From the NCBI GenBank assembly GCA_963664585.2, contig CAXXEO010000020.1:48422-112421 (forward strand): a stretch of 64,000 nt of DNA. The letters are read 5' to 3'. Below the pieces are notes generated by a model. That model made no database searches. It worked only from the letters and a program-made list of their open reading frames with translations, and was not told the origin of the DNA. Positions within the stretch are counted from its first letter, which is position 1. Every line of letters begins with the position of its first letter. The translations under genes were made by a program, and so were the position numbers. Below, in pieces: positions 51,035-58,540 of this stretch. The stretch comes from G963664585 sp963664585 (GTDB lineage: Bacteria > Bacillota > Clostridia > Oscillospirales > Ruminococcaceae).

Positions 51035-51925
51035 GTGAAAACTATATGCATCAAAGGTGTTCTTCCTCCCATGATAACGCCATTTAAAGAAAATGGTGAT
51101 GTGGATTACGACATGTTCACGAGAAACCTTAAAAAATGGAATGAGGATAAGCTGTGCGGCTATCTGGTACTTGGCTCTAACAGCGAAACCGTATATCTCA
51201 CAGAAGAAGAAAAGCTGGAACTTCTGCGCCTTGCTAAAGAGGTTGCGAAGCCGGGAAGAGTTCTTCTGGCGGGGACAGGCTCTGACTGCGAAAGGGATAC
51301 AATTCGTCTTACGAACCGGGCCGCCCGAATGGGTTATGACGCCGCTCTGGTGCTGACCCCCTTCTACTATGGCGGTCAGATGAGCGCAAAGGCCCTAATC
51401 CGCTATTTCACCAATGTAGCCGACGCATCGGAAATGCCGATCATGATCTATAACGTTCCCAAGTTCACACATGTGAATATTATGGCCGAGGCAGTATCGG
51501 TATTATCTAGACACCCCAATATTGTGGGGATGAAGGATTCTACAGGAGATATCCCTCAGATGGCCACATGGAAGCGAATTGTGCCGGAGGACTTTAATCT
51601 AATGGTGGGGACTGCTTCCGCCTGGTATCCTGCCCTTGCTCTGGGAGTTGAGGCTGCGGTTCTGGCGCTAGCCAACACAAACCCCAACGAATGCGCCGAA
51701 GTTCAAGAGGCATTCGATGCAGGCGACTGGCAGAAGGCCAGGATCACATACCAACGTATATTCCCGATTAATACGGCCATCACCGCCACCTATGGCATCG
51801 CTGGGCTTAAGTATGCTGCGGGTCTCATGGGTTATGAGGGAGGCTGTGTCCGCTCACCTCTTACTGAAATTGATGAGACTGCCAAGTCAAAGATTAAGGA
51901 AATTATTGAAAGAGCCATGGTGTAA
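51035..51925 (+). CDS. DapA/NanA superfamily lyase or synthase
   Basis: 296 residues in an eight-stranded barrel. The Schiff-base Lys is in VGMKDSTGD (about 165) and the Tyr in IMIYNVPKFTHVN (about 137). The GSNSETVYLTEEEK stretch matches the family's pyruvate-binding G-x-x-G-E region, with S in place of T and N in place of G. Candidate reactions: aldol cleavage of a 2-keto-3-deoxy acid to pyruvate and an aldehyde, or dihydrodipicolinate synthesis; the FAH neighbour favours catabolism. GTG at 51035 with GAGG upstream is the best start. Confidence 0.85.
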   Translation: MKTICIKGVLPPMITPFKENGDVDYDMFTRNLKKWNEDKLCGYLVLGSNSETVYLTEEEKLELLRLAKEVAKPGRVLLAGTGSDCERDTIRLTNRAARMGYDAALVLTPFYYGGQMSAKALIRYFTNVADASEMPIMIYNVPKFTHVNIMAEAVSVLSRHPNIVGMKDSTGDIPQMATWKRIVPEDFNLMVGTASAWYPALALGVEAAVLALANTNPNECAEVQEAFDAGDWQKARITYQRIFPINTAITATYGIAGLKYAAGLMGYEGGCVRSPLTEIDETAKSKIKEIIERAMV

Positions 51926-52044
51926 AATCTTTAATCCGTGGTTGTAAAAGGGATTGAATTATAAAACCCGCCTTGTAATGCACTGCCACAGCTTCAACGG
52001 ACAGGGAATAAAAAGCCCTATCGTAGAAAATCTTAATATTACGC

Positions 52045-52077
52045 AGCCTGACGCCGTTTTTCGAGCGGTGTCAGGCT
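52045..52077 (+). terminator. Terminator of the FAH/DapA-like pair
   Basis: AGCCTGACGCCG/CGGTGTCAGGCT arms with one mismatch, followed by CGATTTTA; 120 bp past the stop. Confidence 0.7.
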
Positions 52078-52082
52078 CGATT

Positions 52083-52346
52083 TTACGTATGCTTTCGCCT
52101 CCTTCCAGCGGCGCGAAGAAAATCCCGCAGCAATTCATTCTCCATCTCTAAACGCTTTATTTTCGCTTCGTCTGTTTCTTTTCTCGATGTAGACGTTCCT
52201 AGTCGACCCTTCGGCCGGGGCACTATTCCGTCAGATAGCTTCTTTTCTTTGCGCCGCTCTCTCTTAAGCAAGTCATGTATCGGCTGTTTGCCTTCGATCC
52301 CGAACTCTATGTATATGTAAGAGGTAAGAGCCGTACACTGAACCAA
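52083..52346 (-). pseudogene. Transposase OrfA remnant (IS3-like)
   Basis: An 87-codon frame whose middle and end (HDLLKRERRKEKKLSDGIVP, then KIKRLEMENELLRDFLRAAG) look like the C-terminal part of helix-turn-helix OrfA proteins of IS3-type elements. The N-terminal HTH helices are cut and no OrfB follows on either side. It has no promoter or ribosome site. A dead fragment; the family assignment is from memory of the leucine-zipper-like ENELLRDFL motif. Confidence 0.5.
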
Positions 52347-52463
52347 ATGTAAATGTTTGCCTGCAAAATTTGTCGGAGAATTAAAAAATTCGCTTTTAAT
52401 TTTAGATAAATTGGTTTATAATACTAACTGTACAGTATAAATAGTGCTAAAGGGGAGTGCCAA

Positions 52464-53438
52464 ATGAAAAGAATAATTGCAACGGCATTGGCTGTTACAA
52501 TGCTTTTTCTATTCGCTGTTGTCTCTAATGCTTCCGATTTTATGAACATTGAGCCAGACGGCAGTGATGAAAATGGATATTATACGCCGGGGACAAACTT
52601 CTATTTTAAAATTTATGATGGCGGATACCAGATGCAATCCGACATTTTGGATTTCTTCCATTTTAAAATTAATCTTTTACAGGGCAAGGGATATGTACAA
52701 ACATGCAAAATTGTTGAGAAAAGCGACGGTTACGCTTATCTGAACTTTATGGCCAAACCAGGCTTTGCCTACAGGACGCCTGTAATTGTTGAAATTGAAG
52801 TGAAAGCGATTGACAATAAAGACGAAGATAACGTTTACACCCAGACGCTGCAGCTTGACGTGGGTTACGGCGACGAAACTTATGTGAGTACAGATACACT
52901 AGAAGTTGATCTTAAAACCCCCCTGGTTGAATTTGATGAGGATTTGGAGACCTGCAACATCTCATTTGGCGATCTAGCTACATTTAACGTGAGATTAGGC
53001 AAAAAAAAGACTTATAATCTACATTATTCATCGACTGTCAATACCGAGGTTCAAAATGCCAATCCCACTGCTAATATTACTTTTATGAACTTCACTACAA
53101 AGCCGGTATTTGATTACGCAGGTGCGCTGAAGATTTACGCACCCGGTGCGAAATATCTCTATACCGTTGATTCTTACAATGATCTGACAAGTGTCAGCGC
53201 AGCCAGAAACGGCGATTACCTTGGCCTTTCAACAAACGCGTTGGAGCATTATGTCGCCTCCGACATTCCCCTTAAAGCCTCCAGTCAGGTAGCTTCATCA
53301 ACATCGGCCTCATCCAGCAGCAGTACCGTTGCCACCAGCAGTACCGTTGCCTCGGTTTCCACTTCACAATCCAGTTCTACGTCTACTGTAACAAACACAA
53401 CCGTAAAGCCAAACCCTGCCACAGGTGCTGCCCAATAA
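52464..53438 (+). CDS. Secreted protein with terminal NPATG, paralogue of the next gene
   Basis: 324 residues. Signal peptide MKRIIATALAVTMLFLFAV to about residue 23. The body is beta-rich (NFYFKIYDGGYQMQSDILDF, GYAYLNFMAKPGFAYRTPV, LDVGYGDETYVSTDTLEVDL). It is followed by a Ser/Thr/Val linker (about 275-312) and ends VKPNPATGAAQ. The NPATG motif resembles the NPSTG sorting motif of the neighbour, but the protein ends three residues later with no membrane helix or basic tail, so it is probably released. Internal similarity to 53884-54921 is clear. Function unknown. Confidence 0.7.
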   Translation: MKRIIATALAVTMLFLFAVVSNASDFMNIEPDGSDENGYYTPGTNFYFKIYDGGYQMQSDILDFFHFKINLLQGKGYVQTCKIVEKSDGYAYLNFMAKPGFAYRTPVIVEIEVKAIDNKDEDNVYTQTLQLDVGYGDETYVSTDTLEVDLKTPLVEFDEDLETCNISFGDLATFNVRLGKKKTYNLHYSSTVNTEVQNANPTANITFMNFTTKPVFDYAGALKIYAPGAKYLYTVDSYNDLTSVSAARNGDYLGLSTNALEHYVASDIPLKASSQVASSTSASSSSSTVATSSTVASVSTSQSSSTSTVTNTTVKPNPATGAAQ

Positions 53439-53456
53439 TTTTTTTGATAAATGATG

Positions 53457-53492
53457 AAACCCGCTACTCTTAATTGGAGTAGCGGGTTTTTT
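53457..53492 (+). terminator. Terminator between the surface-protein genes
   Basis: 13-base arms AAACCCGCTACTC and complement with a T6 tail, 19 bp past the stop. The two genes are therefore separate transcripts. Confidence 0.92.
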
Positions 53493-53809
53493 GTAACATA
53501 TAAGTTATCGTCACAATTACAAATCAAACCAAATTTTTAAATCTGTCAACCATAGCCAAAGGCAAGGCGCAGAGGCAAGAGTAAACGAGGCATGGGGGGA
53601 CATATATGGGGTTTAATGTCGCTTAATATTGATTAGTATGAGTATCAGTCTATATACTTGCTTGGGAATTAGAGGGATAGTTGTGAAATGGTTCTATTTA
53701 TTCTTCCAATAACCTTGAAAATATTGACAAATGGGCAAATATCGGCTTTTATACAGTCAAAAATATCAAAATATAGTAAAAGTGATTACAAAATGGAAAC
53801 AAAATCCGA

Positions 53810-53838
53810 TTGCTATGATGTATATCCTACGCTATACT
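53810..53838 (+). promoter_or_regulatory. Promoter of the NPSTG protein gene
   Basis: TTGCTA (53810-53815), 17-bp spacer, TATACT (53833-53838), 45 bp before the start. Another TTGACA lies at about 53728. No gene is seen in the rest of 53493-53883, which contains a weak GC palindrome near 53560. Confidence 0.6.
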
Positions 53839-53883
53839 GAGGTCAGGCAAAGAACTTAAACCGAAAATTCAGGAGGATTACAA

Positions 53884-54921
53884 ATGAAAAAAATGCTTAC
53901 CTTTCTGCTGGCCGGCGTAATGATGCTCACTGTAGCAGTCACTGCCATGGCAGCAGCACCTCAGGCAATTACATTAGGAGTGAACACTGACGGTATTGCT
54001 CTGGCTGACGCTGTGCTGACACCCGGAGAAGAGTATCGTTTTCCCCTTAACATCACAATGGATGATGGAAGTACAAGACCATTAGTTGATACTGACTTAG
54101 ACAGTTATAGCCTGAGAGTCAACAACATTGGCACTGGCAATACAATAACTAACTTTAAGATCATCGAAATCAGCAGCGTCTACTATGTGGCCGCTGAGGT
54201 TAAAATGGGCTGGCCTGTTGATCAGACAGAGGAGCAGTTCACGATCAAGTATATCAAGAAGACAGACGGCAAGACTCTTTCTACTATTAATGTAGACTTC
54301 AAAACCGGCTATGCTGCCGCAGATGACGCGTACATCAACACTCTTGCTGCTGACGACTATATACAGGTCGATCCCAATGCCCCTGTATTTACGAAAGAGC
54401 AGCTTGACAAGATTGCCAAGCTCAATAACTACAAGAAGGTTACCTTCACAAACGGCACATGGATGTACACCGTCAACGTGACTGATATGGATAATATCAA
54501 TCTTCTCAACAATCAGAATGCGATCAATGACATCCTTAACAAGTATCAGGATAACCAGTTTACCTTCCTGACCTTCCCCGCCGGCAGCGAGTTTCCTGTA
54601 AGCGGTACCATGTCCGTGGATGTCGCTAATATGATTGACGGCTTCAATGGTCATTACTACGTCTACAAATACGATGGCTACAAGCTCACCAAGATTACCT
54701 CTACATTCAATGAAGATGACTACACACTGAACTTCAACGTATCTGCACTGGGGCGCTTCATCATTACCGACAAGGAAATCACGGATACTGTCATAGTATC
54801 CACTGGCACTTTAGGTACCAAGACCAACCCCAGCACCGGTGCTGACACCAGCATGGTTATGGCCATAGCGGTTATGGCACTAATGTCCACAGCAGCTCTC
54901 TCCATTAAGAAGTCTAAATAA
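53884..54921 (+). CDS. Cell-surface protein with NPSTG sorting signal
   Basis: 345 residues. Signal peptide MKKMLTFLLAGVMMLTVAV ending AMA-AAPQ. The body has two parts: a beta domain (LTPGEEYRFPLNITMDDGS, FKIIEISSVYYVAAEVKMGW) and a second from about 165 (FTKEQLDKIAKLNNYKKVTF; FTFLTFPAGSEFPVSGTMSV). It ends NPSTGADTSMVMAIAVM, a hydrophobic helix and the basic tail KKSK, a sortase-type anchor with NPxTG in place of LPxTG. No sortase gene is in this window. Same fold as the preceding protein. Probably abundant at the surface (strong promoter, RBS AGGAGG). Confidence 0.8.
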   Translation: MKKMLTFLLAGVMMLTVAVTAMAAAPQAITLGVNTDGIALADAVLTPGEEYRFPLNITMDDGSTRPLVDTDLDSYSLRVNNIGTGNTITNFKIIEISSVYYVAAEVKMGWPVDQTEEQFTIKYIKKTDGKTLSTINVDFKTGYAAADDAYINTLAADDYIQVDPNAPVFTKEQLDKIAKLNNYKKVTFTNGTWMYTVNVTDMDNINLLNNQNAINDILNKYQDNQFTFLTFPAGSEFPVSGTMSVDVANMIDGFNGHYYVYKYDGYKLTKITSTFNEDDYTLNFNVSALGRFIITDKEITDTVIVSTGTLGTKTNPSTGADTSMVMAIAVMALMSTAALSIKKSK

Positions 54922-54938
54922 AGACTAGAACCTAAATT

Positions 54939-54970
54939 AACCGCCTTGGCTTTGTGCCAAGGCGGTTTTT
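54939..54970 (+). terminator. Terminator of the NPSTG protein gene
   Basis: Perfect 12-base arms AACCGCCTTGGC and complement, loop TTTGT, then TTTTTC. Confidence 0.93.
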
Positions 54971-54992
54971 CTTGTCAGAAAAAAATATCCTA

Positions 54993-55039
54993 TTAATGCA
55001 TATAACTCCCTGCCTTTGGTGGGGGGTTATATGCATTAA
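54993..55039 (-). terminator. Long palindrome past pyruvate kinase
   Basis: Outer 14-base exact arms TTAATGCATATAAC and complement with a CCC/GGG inner part. Lies about 50 bp past the pyk stop on the minus strand and is followed there by T-rich sequence. Confidence 0.6.
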
Positions 55040-55087
55040 AAATTTTTAGTTATGGGCAAGCCGGAGAGTCATTATGCTAAAATAAAA

Positions 55088-56857
55088 TCAGTTCTTGTTT
55101 TCAATATGCCCAGCAGCGGCCACTACGCCACGCGCGGCGTCAAGCTGGACAGATATACCGGACTTTAGAAGCTTGACTGAATTTTTTACGCCGACCAAGG
55201 TGGGAATGCCCAGAGTAAGACCGACGACTGCGCCATGTGAGTTGGCTCCACCCTCTTCTGTGATCAGACCGCCACACTGTTTTAAAAGATCCATGATCGC
55301 ATTGGAGGTGCGTGGGATTACCAGTATGTCGCCTGGCGTGAAGGAAGATACTGCATCATCCTCATCTGAAGCCACACAAAGCCGTCCTAAAGCATAGCCA
55401 TTGCCAATACCCTGTCCTGTGGCGAGAACATCGCCGACAACATGAACCTTTAAAATGTTTGTTGTACCGGGGATTCCAATATGGACACCGGCGGTGATGA
55501 CCACAAGATCGCCATCGGACACAAGTTTCATCTCTCTGGTTTTATTGATGGCTTCGTCAAAAAGTTCTTCGCTGTTGGTAGCATGCTGTTCCATCAAAAC
55601 AGGGGTAATGCCCCAGGAAAGGCATAAATGCCGATAGGTGGTGACACTTCGCGTACAGCCTATAATCGGAACGCCGGGTCGGAAGCTTGAGATCATCCGC
55701 GCGGTGTGCCCGGATTGGGTAGTCGTTATGATAGCAGTGGCGTTGAGGTCGTGTGCGGTGGTGCAGGTAGCATGCGCAATGGCTGAGGTGACATCCGCTT
55801 GTTCAGAGTCGCGAGATGCTGTCAGCATCCGCCGTCTATAGTTGATATCCTGTTCGGTGCGCTTGGCGATAGTAGCCATGGTTTTTACCGTCTCAATGGG
55901 ATAACGCCCGGCGGCTGTCTCACCTGACAACATGACCGCACTGGTGCCATCGTAGATAGCGTTTGCAACATCGGCTGCCTCAGCACGGGTGGGACGGGGG
56001 TTATGTGTCATTGACTCCAGCATCTGGGTGGCTGTTATAACATTTTTACCGGCGTGAAAAGCTTTTTTAATCAGCTCTTTCTGAATAATAGGTACCTCTT
56101 CAAGTGGAATTTCGACGCCCAGATCCCCTCTGGCGACCATAATGCCGTCAGAGACACGCAGAATTTCATCTATGTTCTGAACTCCCTTTGCGCTTTCAAT
56201 CTTGGCAATAATTCGGATCGAGTGGCAGTGCTGCTCATTCAAAACGCTGCGTATGGCCAGAATATCAGAAGGGGAGCTGACAAAAGACGCGGCGATATAA
56301 TCAAAGCCGATTTGCGTACCAAAGATGATATCATTTTTATCACGTTCGCCAAGATAAGGAAGAGAGAGTTCAACTCCGGGAACGTTGATTCCCTTACGGT
56401 TTGAAACGGGTCCGCCATGGATCACCTCGCAGACAATATCCTCGTCCTCGATGGCAGTGACAATAAGCTCAATCAGACCATCATCAATGAGAACCCGTGT
56501 ACCGACCAAAACATCCTTATACATATCTTTGTGCGTGATGGAAATCCGTGTTTTATCGCCTGTTATCTCATCTGGGGTGAGAATGAGAGTTTCCCCGTCC
56601 TCTAAAATGGTTTTCCCGCCCTCAATCAGACCGAGGCGTATTTCTGGTCCCCTTGTATCTAAAAGTGTGGCTATCGGCATTGAGAGCCTTCGTCTGACAG
56701 AATCCACCATTGTGAACATATTTCGGTGTGTTTCATGATCACCATGAGAAAAATTAAACCTGGCCACGTTCATTCCGGCAAGTATGAGCTTTTCAAGCTT
56801 TTCTTCGCTTGCCACCGCAGGCCCGAGTGTGCATACAATCTTTGTACGTCTTTCCAT
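55088..56857 (-). CDS. pyk: Pyruvate kinase with C-terminal PEP-utiliser domain
   Basis: 589 residues; makes pyruvate and ATP from PEP. KIVCTLGPA and MNVARFNFSHGDHETH open the barrel; MPIATLLDTRGPEIR, IIAKIESAKGVQNIDEIL (catalytic Lys), VARGDLGVEIPLEEVP and MLESMTHNPRPTRAEAADVANA complete the active site. After the effector domain an extra ~100-residue domain (about 475-585) carries GGLITEEGGANSHGAVVGLTLG, the swivelling PEP-utiliser module with its TxxGGxxSH-like motif, found in many Firmicute enzymes. Single gene. Confidence 0.97.
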   Translation of the reverse strand: MERRTKIVCTLGPAVASEEKLEKLILAGMNVARFNFSHGDHETHRNMFTMVDSVRRRLSMPIATLLDTRGPEIRLGLIEGGKTILEDGETLILTPDEITGDKTRISITHKDMYKDVLVGTRVLIDDGLIELIVTAIEDEDIVCEVIHGGPVSNRKGINVPGVELSLPYLGERDKNDIIFGTQIGFDYIAASFVSSPSDILAIRSVLNEQHCHSIRIIAKIESAKGVQNIDEILRVSDGIMVARGDLGVEIPLEEVPIIQKELIKKAFHAGKNVITATQMLESMTHNPRPTRAEAADVANAIYDGTSAVMLSGETAAGRYPIETVKTMATIAKRTEQDINYRRRMLTASRDSEQADVTSAIAHATCTTAHDLNATAIITTTQSGHTARMISSFRPGVPIIGCTRSVTTYRHLCLSWGITPVLMEQHATNSEELFDEAINKTREMKLVSDGDLVVITAGVHIGIPGTTNILKVHVVGDVLATGQGIGNGYALGRLCVASDEDDAVSSFTPGDILVIPRTSNAIMDLLKQCGGLITEEGGANSHGAVVGLTLGIPTLVGVKNSVKLLKSGISVQLDAARGVVAAAGHIENKN

Positions 56858-56889
56858 CTTTCGTCCTCCTATATAAGCGGTTCATTTAT

Positions 56890-56910
56890 ATGATACCGCG
56901 CTGATATCAT
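56890..56910 (-). promoter_or_regulatory. Dyad in the pyk promoter region
   Basis: ATGATA...TATCAT arms across 21 bp, 33 bp upstream of the pyk start and overlapping AT-rich -10-like sequence on the minus strand. Candidate operator. A GC palindrome (CCACGCCTGAGGCCGGGAG, about 56980-56998) lies further up; no gene is seen in 56911-57192. Confidence 0.4.
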
Positions 56911-57192
56911 GTATTGTTACTTCGTTTATGAGCTAAACCAGTATGGAAGTGAATTGAGTGATTATCAGGTTTTCTATCTCCACGCCTGAGGCCGGGAGAG
57001 AGAATGAAAAGATAGCGGTTAATTTATATTATGCCGCACTCATATCGTGATATTTTGTCCATTTTAGAATTCAACCTGTTTTAAAGTGAAAAAACATTCT
57101 TCAGGTTCTTCAATACAAAATTTATCGAAATTTGCATTATATTAATTGTATGTGGAAAAATTGACAGTGTCAATTAAAATAAACTGTTGCAA

Positions 57193-57229
57193 TTGTAAAA
57201 TAAATGTAATATAGTATAACTGTATTACA
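57193..57229 (+). promoter_or_regulatory. Promoter with overlapping dyad for the GntR/ABC operon
   Basis: TTGTAA (57193-57198), 16-bp spacer, TATAAC (57215-57220). A 25-bp dyad TGTAATA...AGT...ACT...TATTACA (57205-57229) covers the -10 box, well placed for repression by the GntR protein encoded next. Confidence 0.65.
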
Positions 57230-57272
57230 TAAACTAATACACATAATACGCTTAACAAAGGAGGACATCTAT

Positions 57273-57644
57273 GTGTTTTGGATAGACATAAGGAGTCAGA
57301 CCCCTATTTATGAGCAAATCAAACAACGGGTGATTGAGCTGATTTCCTTGGAAATACTTCACCCGGGTGACAGCCTTCCTTCAGTCAGAAGTTTAGCCAG
57401 GGAGCTTGGCATCAATCCAAACACGGTTCAAAAGGCTTATCAGGAGCTTGAGTCTGAAAATATTGCCTGCTCCATCACCGGCCGTGGGAGCTTTATCTCA
57501 GCCGAGCCTAACATGCGCAATCTTTTAAAAGACAGGAAGTTATTGGCGGTAGAAAAGGCACTATTAGATGGTAAGAAATTTGGGGTGACCCGCCCTGAAA
57601 TCAATAGGGTAGTAGAGACGGTTTACAGGGAGGGCGACATATGA
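57273..57644 (+). CDS. GntR family regulator, YtrA subfamily
   Basis: 123 residues. Winged helix IYEQIKQRVIELISLEILHP, LPSVRSLARELGINPNTVQK, AYQELESE, followed by a short ~45-residue tail (DRKLLAVEKALLDGKKFG) that YtrA-type proteins use to dimerise. It starts at GTG 57273 with AAGGAGG eight bases upstream; an ATG two bases earlier is out of frame and stops after four codons. Such proteins repress the ABC transporter operon they head, often in response to cell-wall stress. Overlaps the ATPase gene by 4 bp. Confidence 0.92.
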   Translation: MFWIDIRSQTPIYEQIKQRVIELISLEILHPGDSLPSVRSLARELGINPNTVQKAYQELESENIACSITGRGSFISAEPNMRNLLKDRKLLAVEKALLDGKKFGVTRPEINRVVETVYREGDI

Positions 57645-58540
57645 TACGGGCAGAAAATTTGACCAAGCGTTTTTCAGACTTTACCGCTCTTGACGGAATT
57701 ACGCTGAATATCGAAAGCGGTTGTATCTACGGTTTGGTGGGTACCAACGGGTCTGGAAAATCTACATTCTTGCGTCTCGCGTCGGGGGTCTATGTGCCAG
57801 ATGGAGGCAACATCACCATTGAGGACACGGCGATCTTTGAAATGCCAATGATAAAGGATCGGATATTTTTTGTATCTGATGATCTTTTCTTTTTACCTCA
57901 GACCAGTCTTGATGAGATGGCATGGTTTTACAAGACCGTTTATACACGTTGGTCAGATGAACGCTATGCGAAGCTTTGCACACTTTTCCCAATTGACAAA
58001 AAGAAAAAGCTGAGCACCTTTTCGAAGGGAATGCGGCGACAGGCGGCTCTGATACTAGCTCTTGCGAGTTCACCGGAATATCTGCTTCTTGATGAAGCCT
58101 TCGATGGACTTGACCCAGTAATTCGCTTTGCAGTACGGCGTTTGATCGCGGACGAGATGTCCTCACGACAGATGACAGTGATTATATCCTCACACAATCT
58201 GCGAGAGCTTGAGGACTTTTGTGACCGTATAGCCCTGATCCATGCGGGAAAGCTGATCATGGAATGCACGATGGATGAGATGCGGCATGCTTTCACTAAA
58301 GTACAGGTGGCGTTTAAAAATCCGGTCGATGCCTCTGAACTTGCAGGTGTCAGGGTGCTTAGTTGGGAGCTTCGCGGAAGCATGGGTACAATCATTATCC
58401 AGGCGGGTGAAAAGGAATCCTTAGAGGCAATTCAAAGTCTGGATCCGGTGATCGCCGAGGTTCTGCCACTGACCTTGGAAGAGGTATTTATTTATGAAAT
58501 GGAGGCGGCGGGTTATGACTACAATAAAATCGTCTTTTGA
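57641..58540 (+). CDS. ABC transporter ATP-binding protein
   Basis: 299 residues. Walker A GTNGSGKSTFLRLASG, a changed Q-loop region (IFFVSDDLFFLPQTS), signature STFSKGMRRQAALILALAS instead of LSGGQ, Walker B YLLLDEAFDGLDP and H-loop ISSHNLRELED. Resembles YtrB-type ATPases. A C-terminal ~70 residues may contact the permease. ATGA overlap with the regulator; its end overlaps the permease start by 26 bp. Confidence 0.92.
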   Translation: MIRAENLTKRFSDFTALDGITLNIESGCIYGLVGTNGSGKSTFLRLASGVYVPDGGNITIEDTAIFEMPMIKDRIFFVSDDLFFLPQTSLDEMAWFYKTVYTRWSDERYAKLCTLFPIDKKKKLSTFSKGMRRQAALILALASSPEYLLLDEAFDGLDPVIRFAVRRLIADEMSSRQMTVIISSHNLRELEDFCDRIALIHAGKLIMECTMDEMRHAFTKVQVAFKNPVDASELAGVRVLSWELRGSMGTIIIQAGEKESLEAIQSLDPVIAEVLPLTLEEVFIYEMEAAGYDYNKIVF

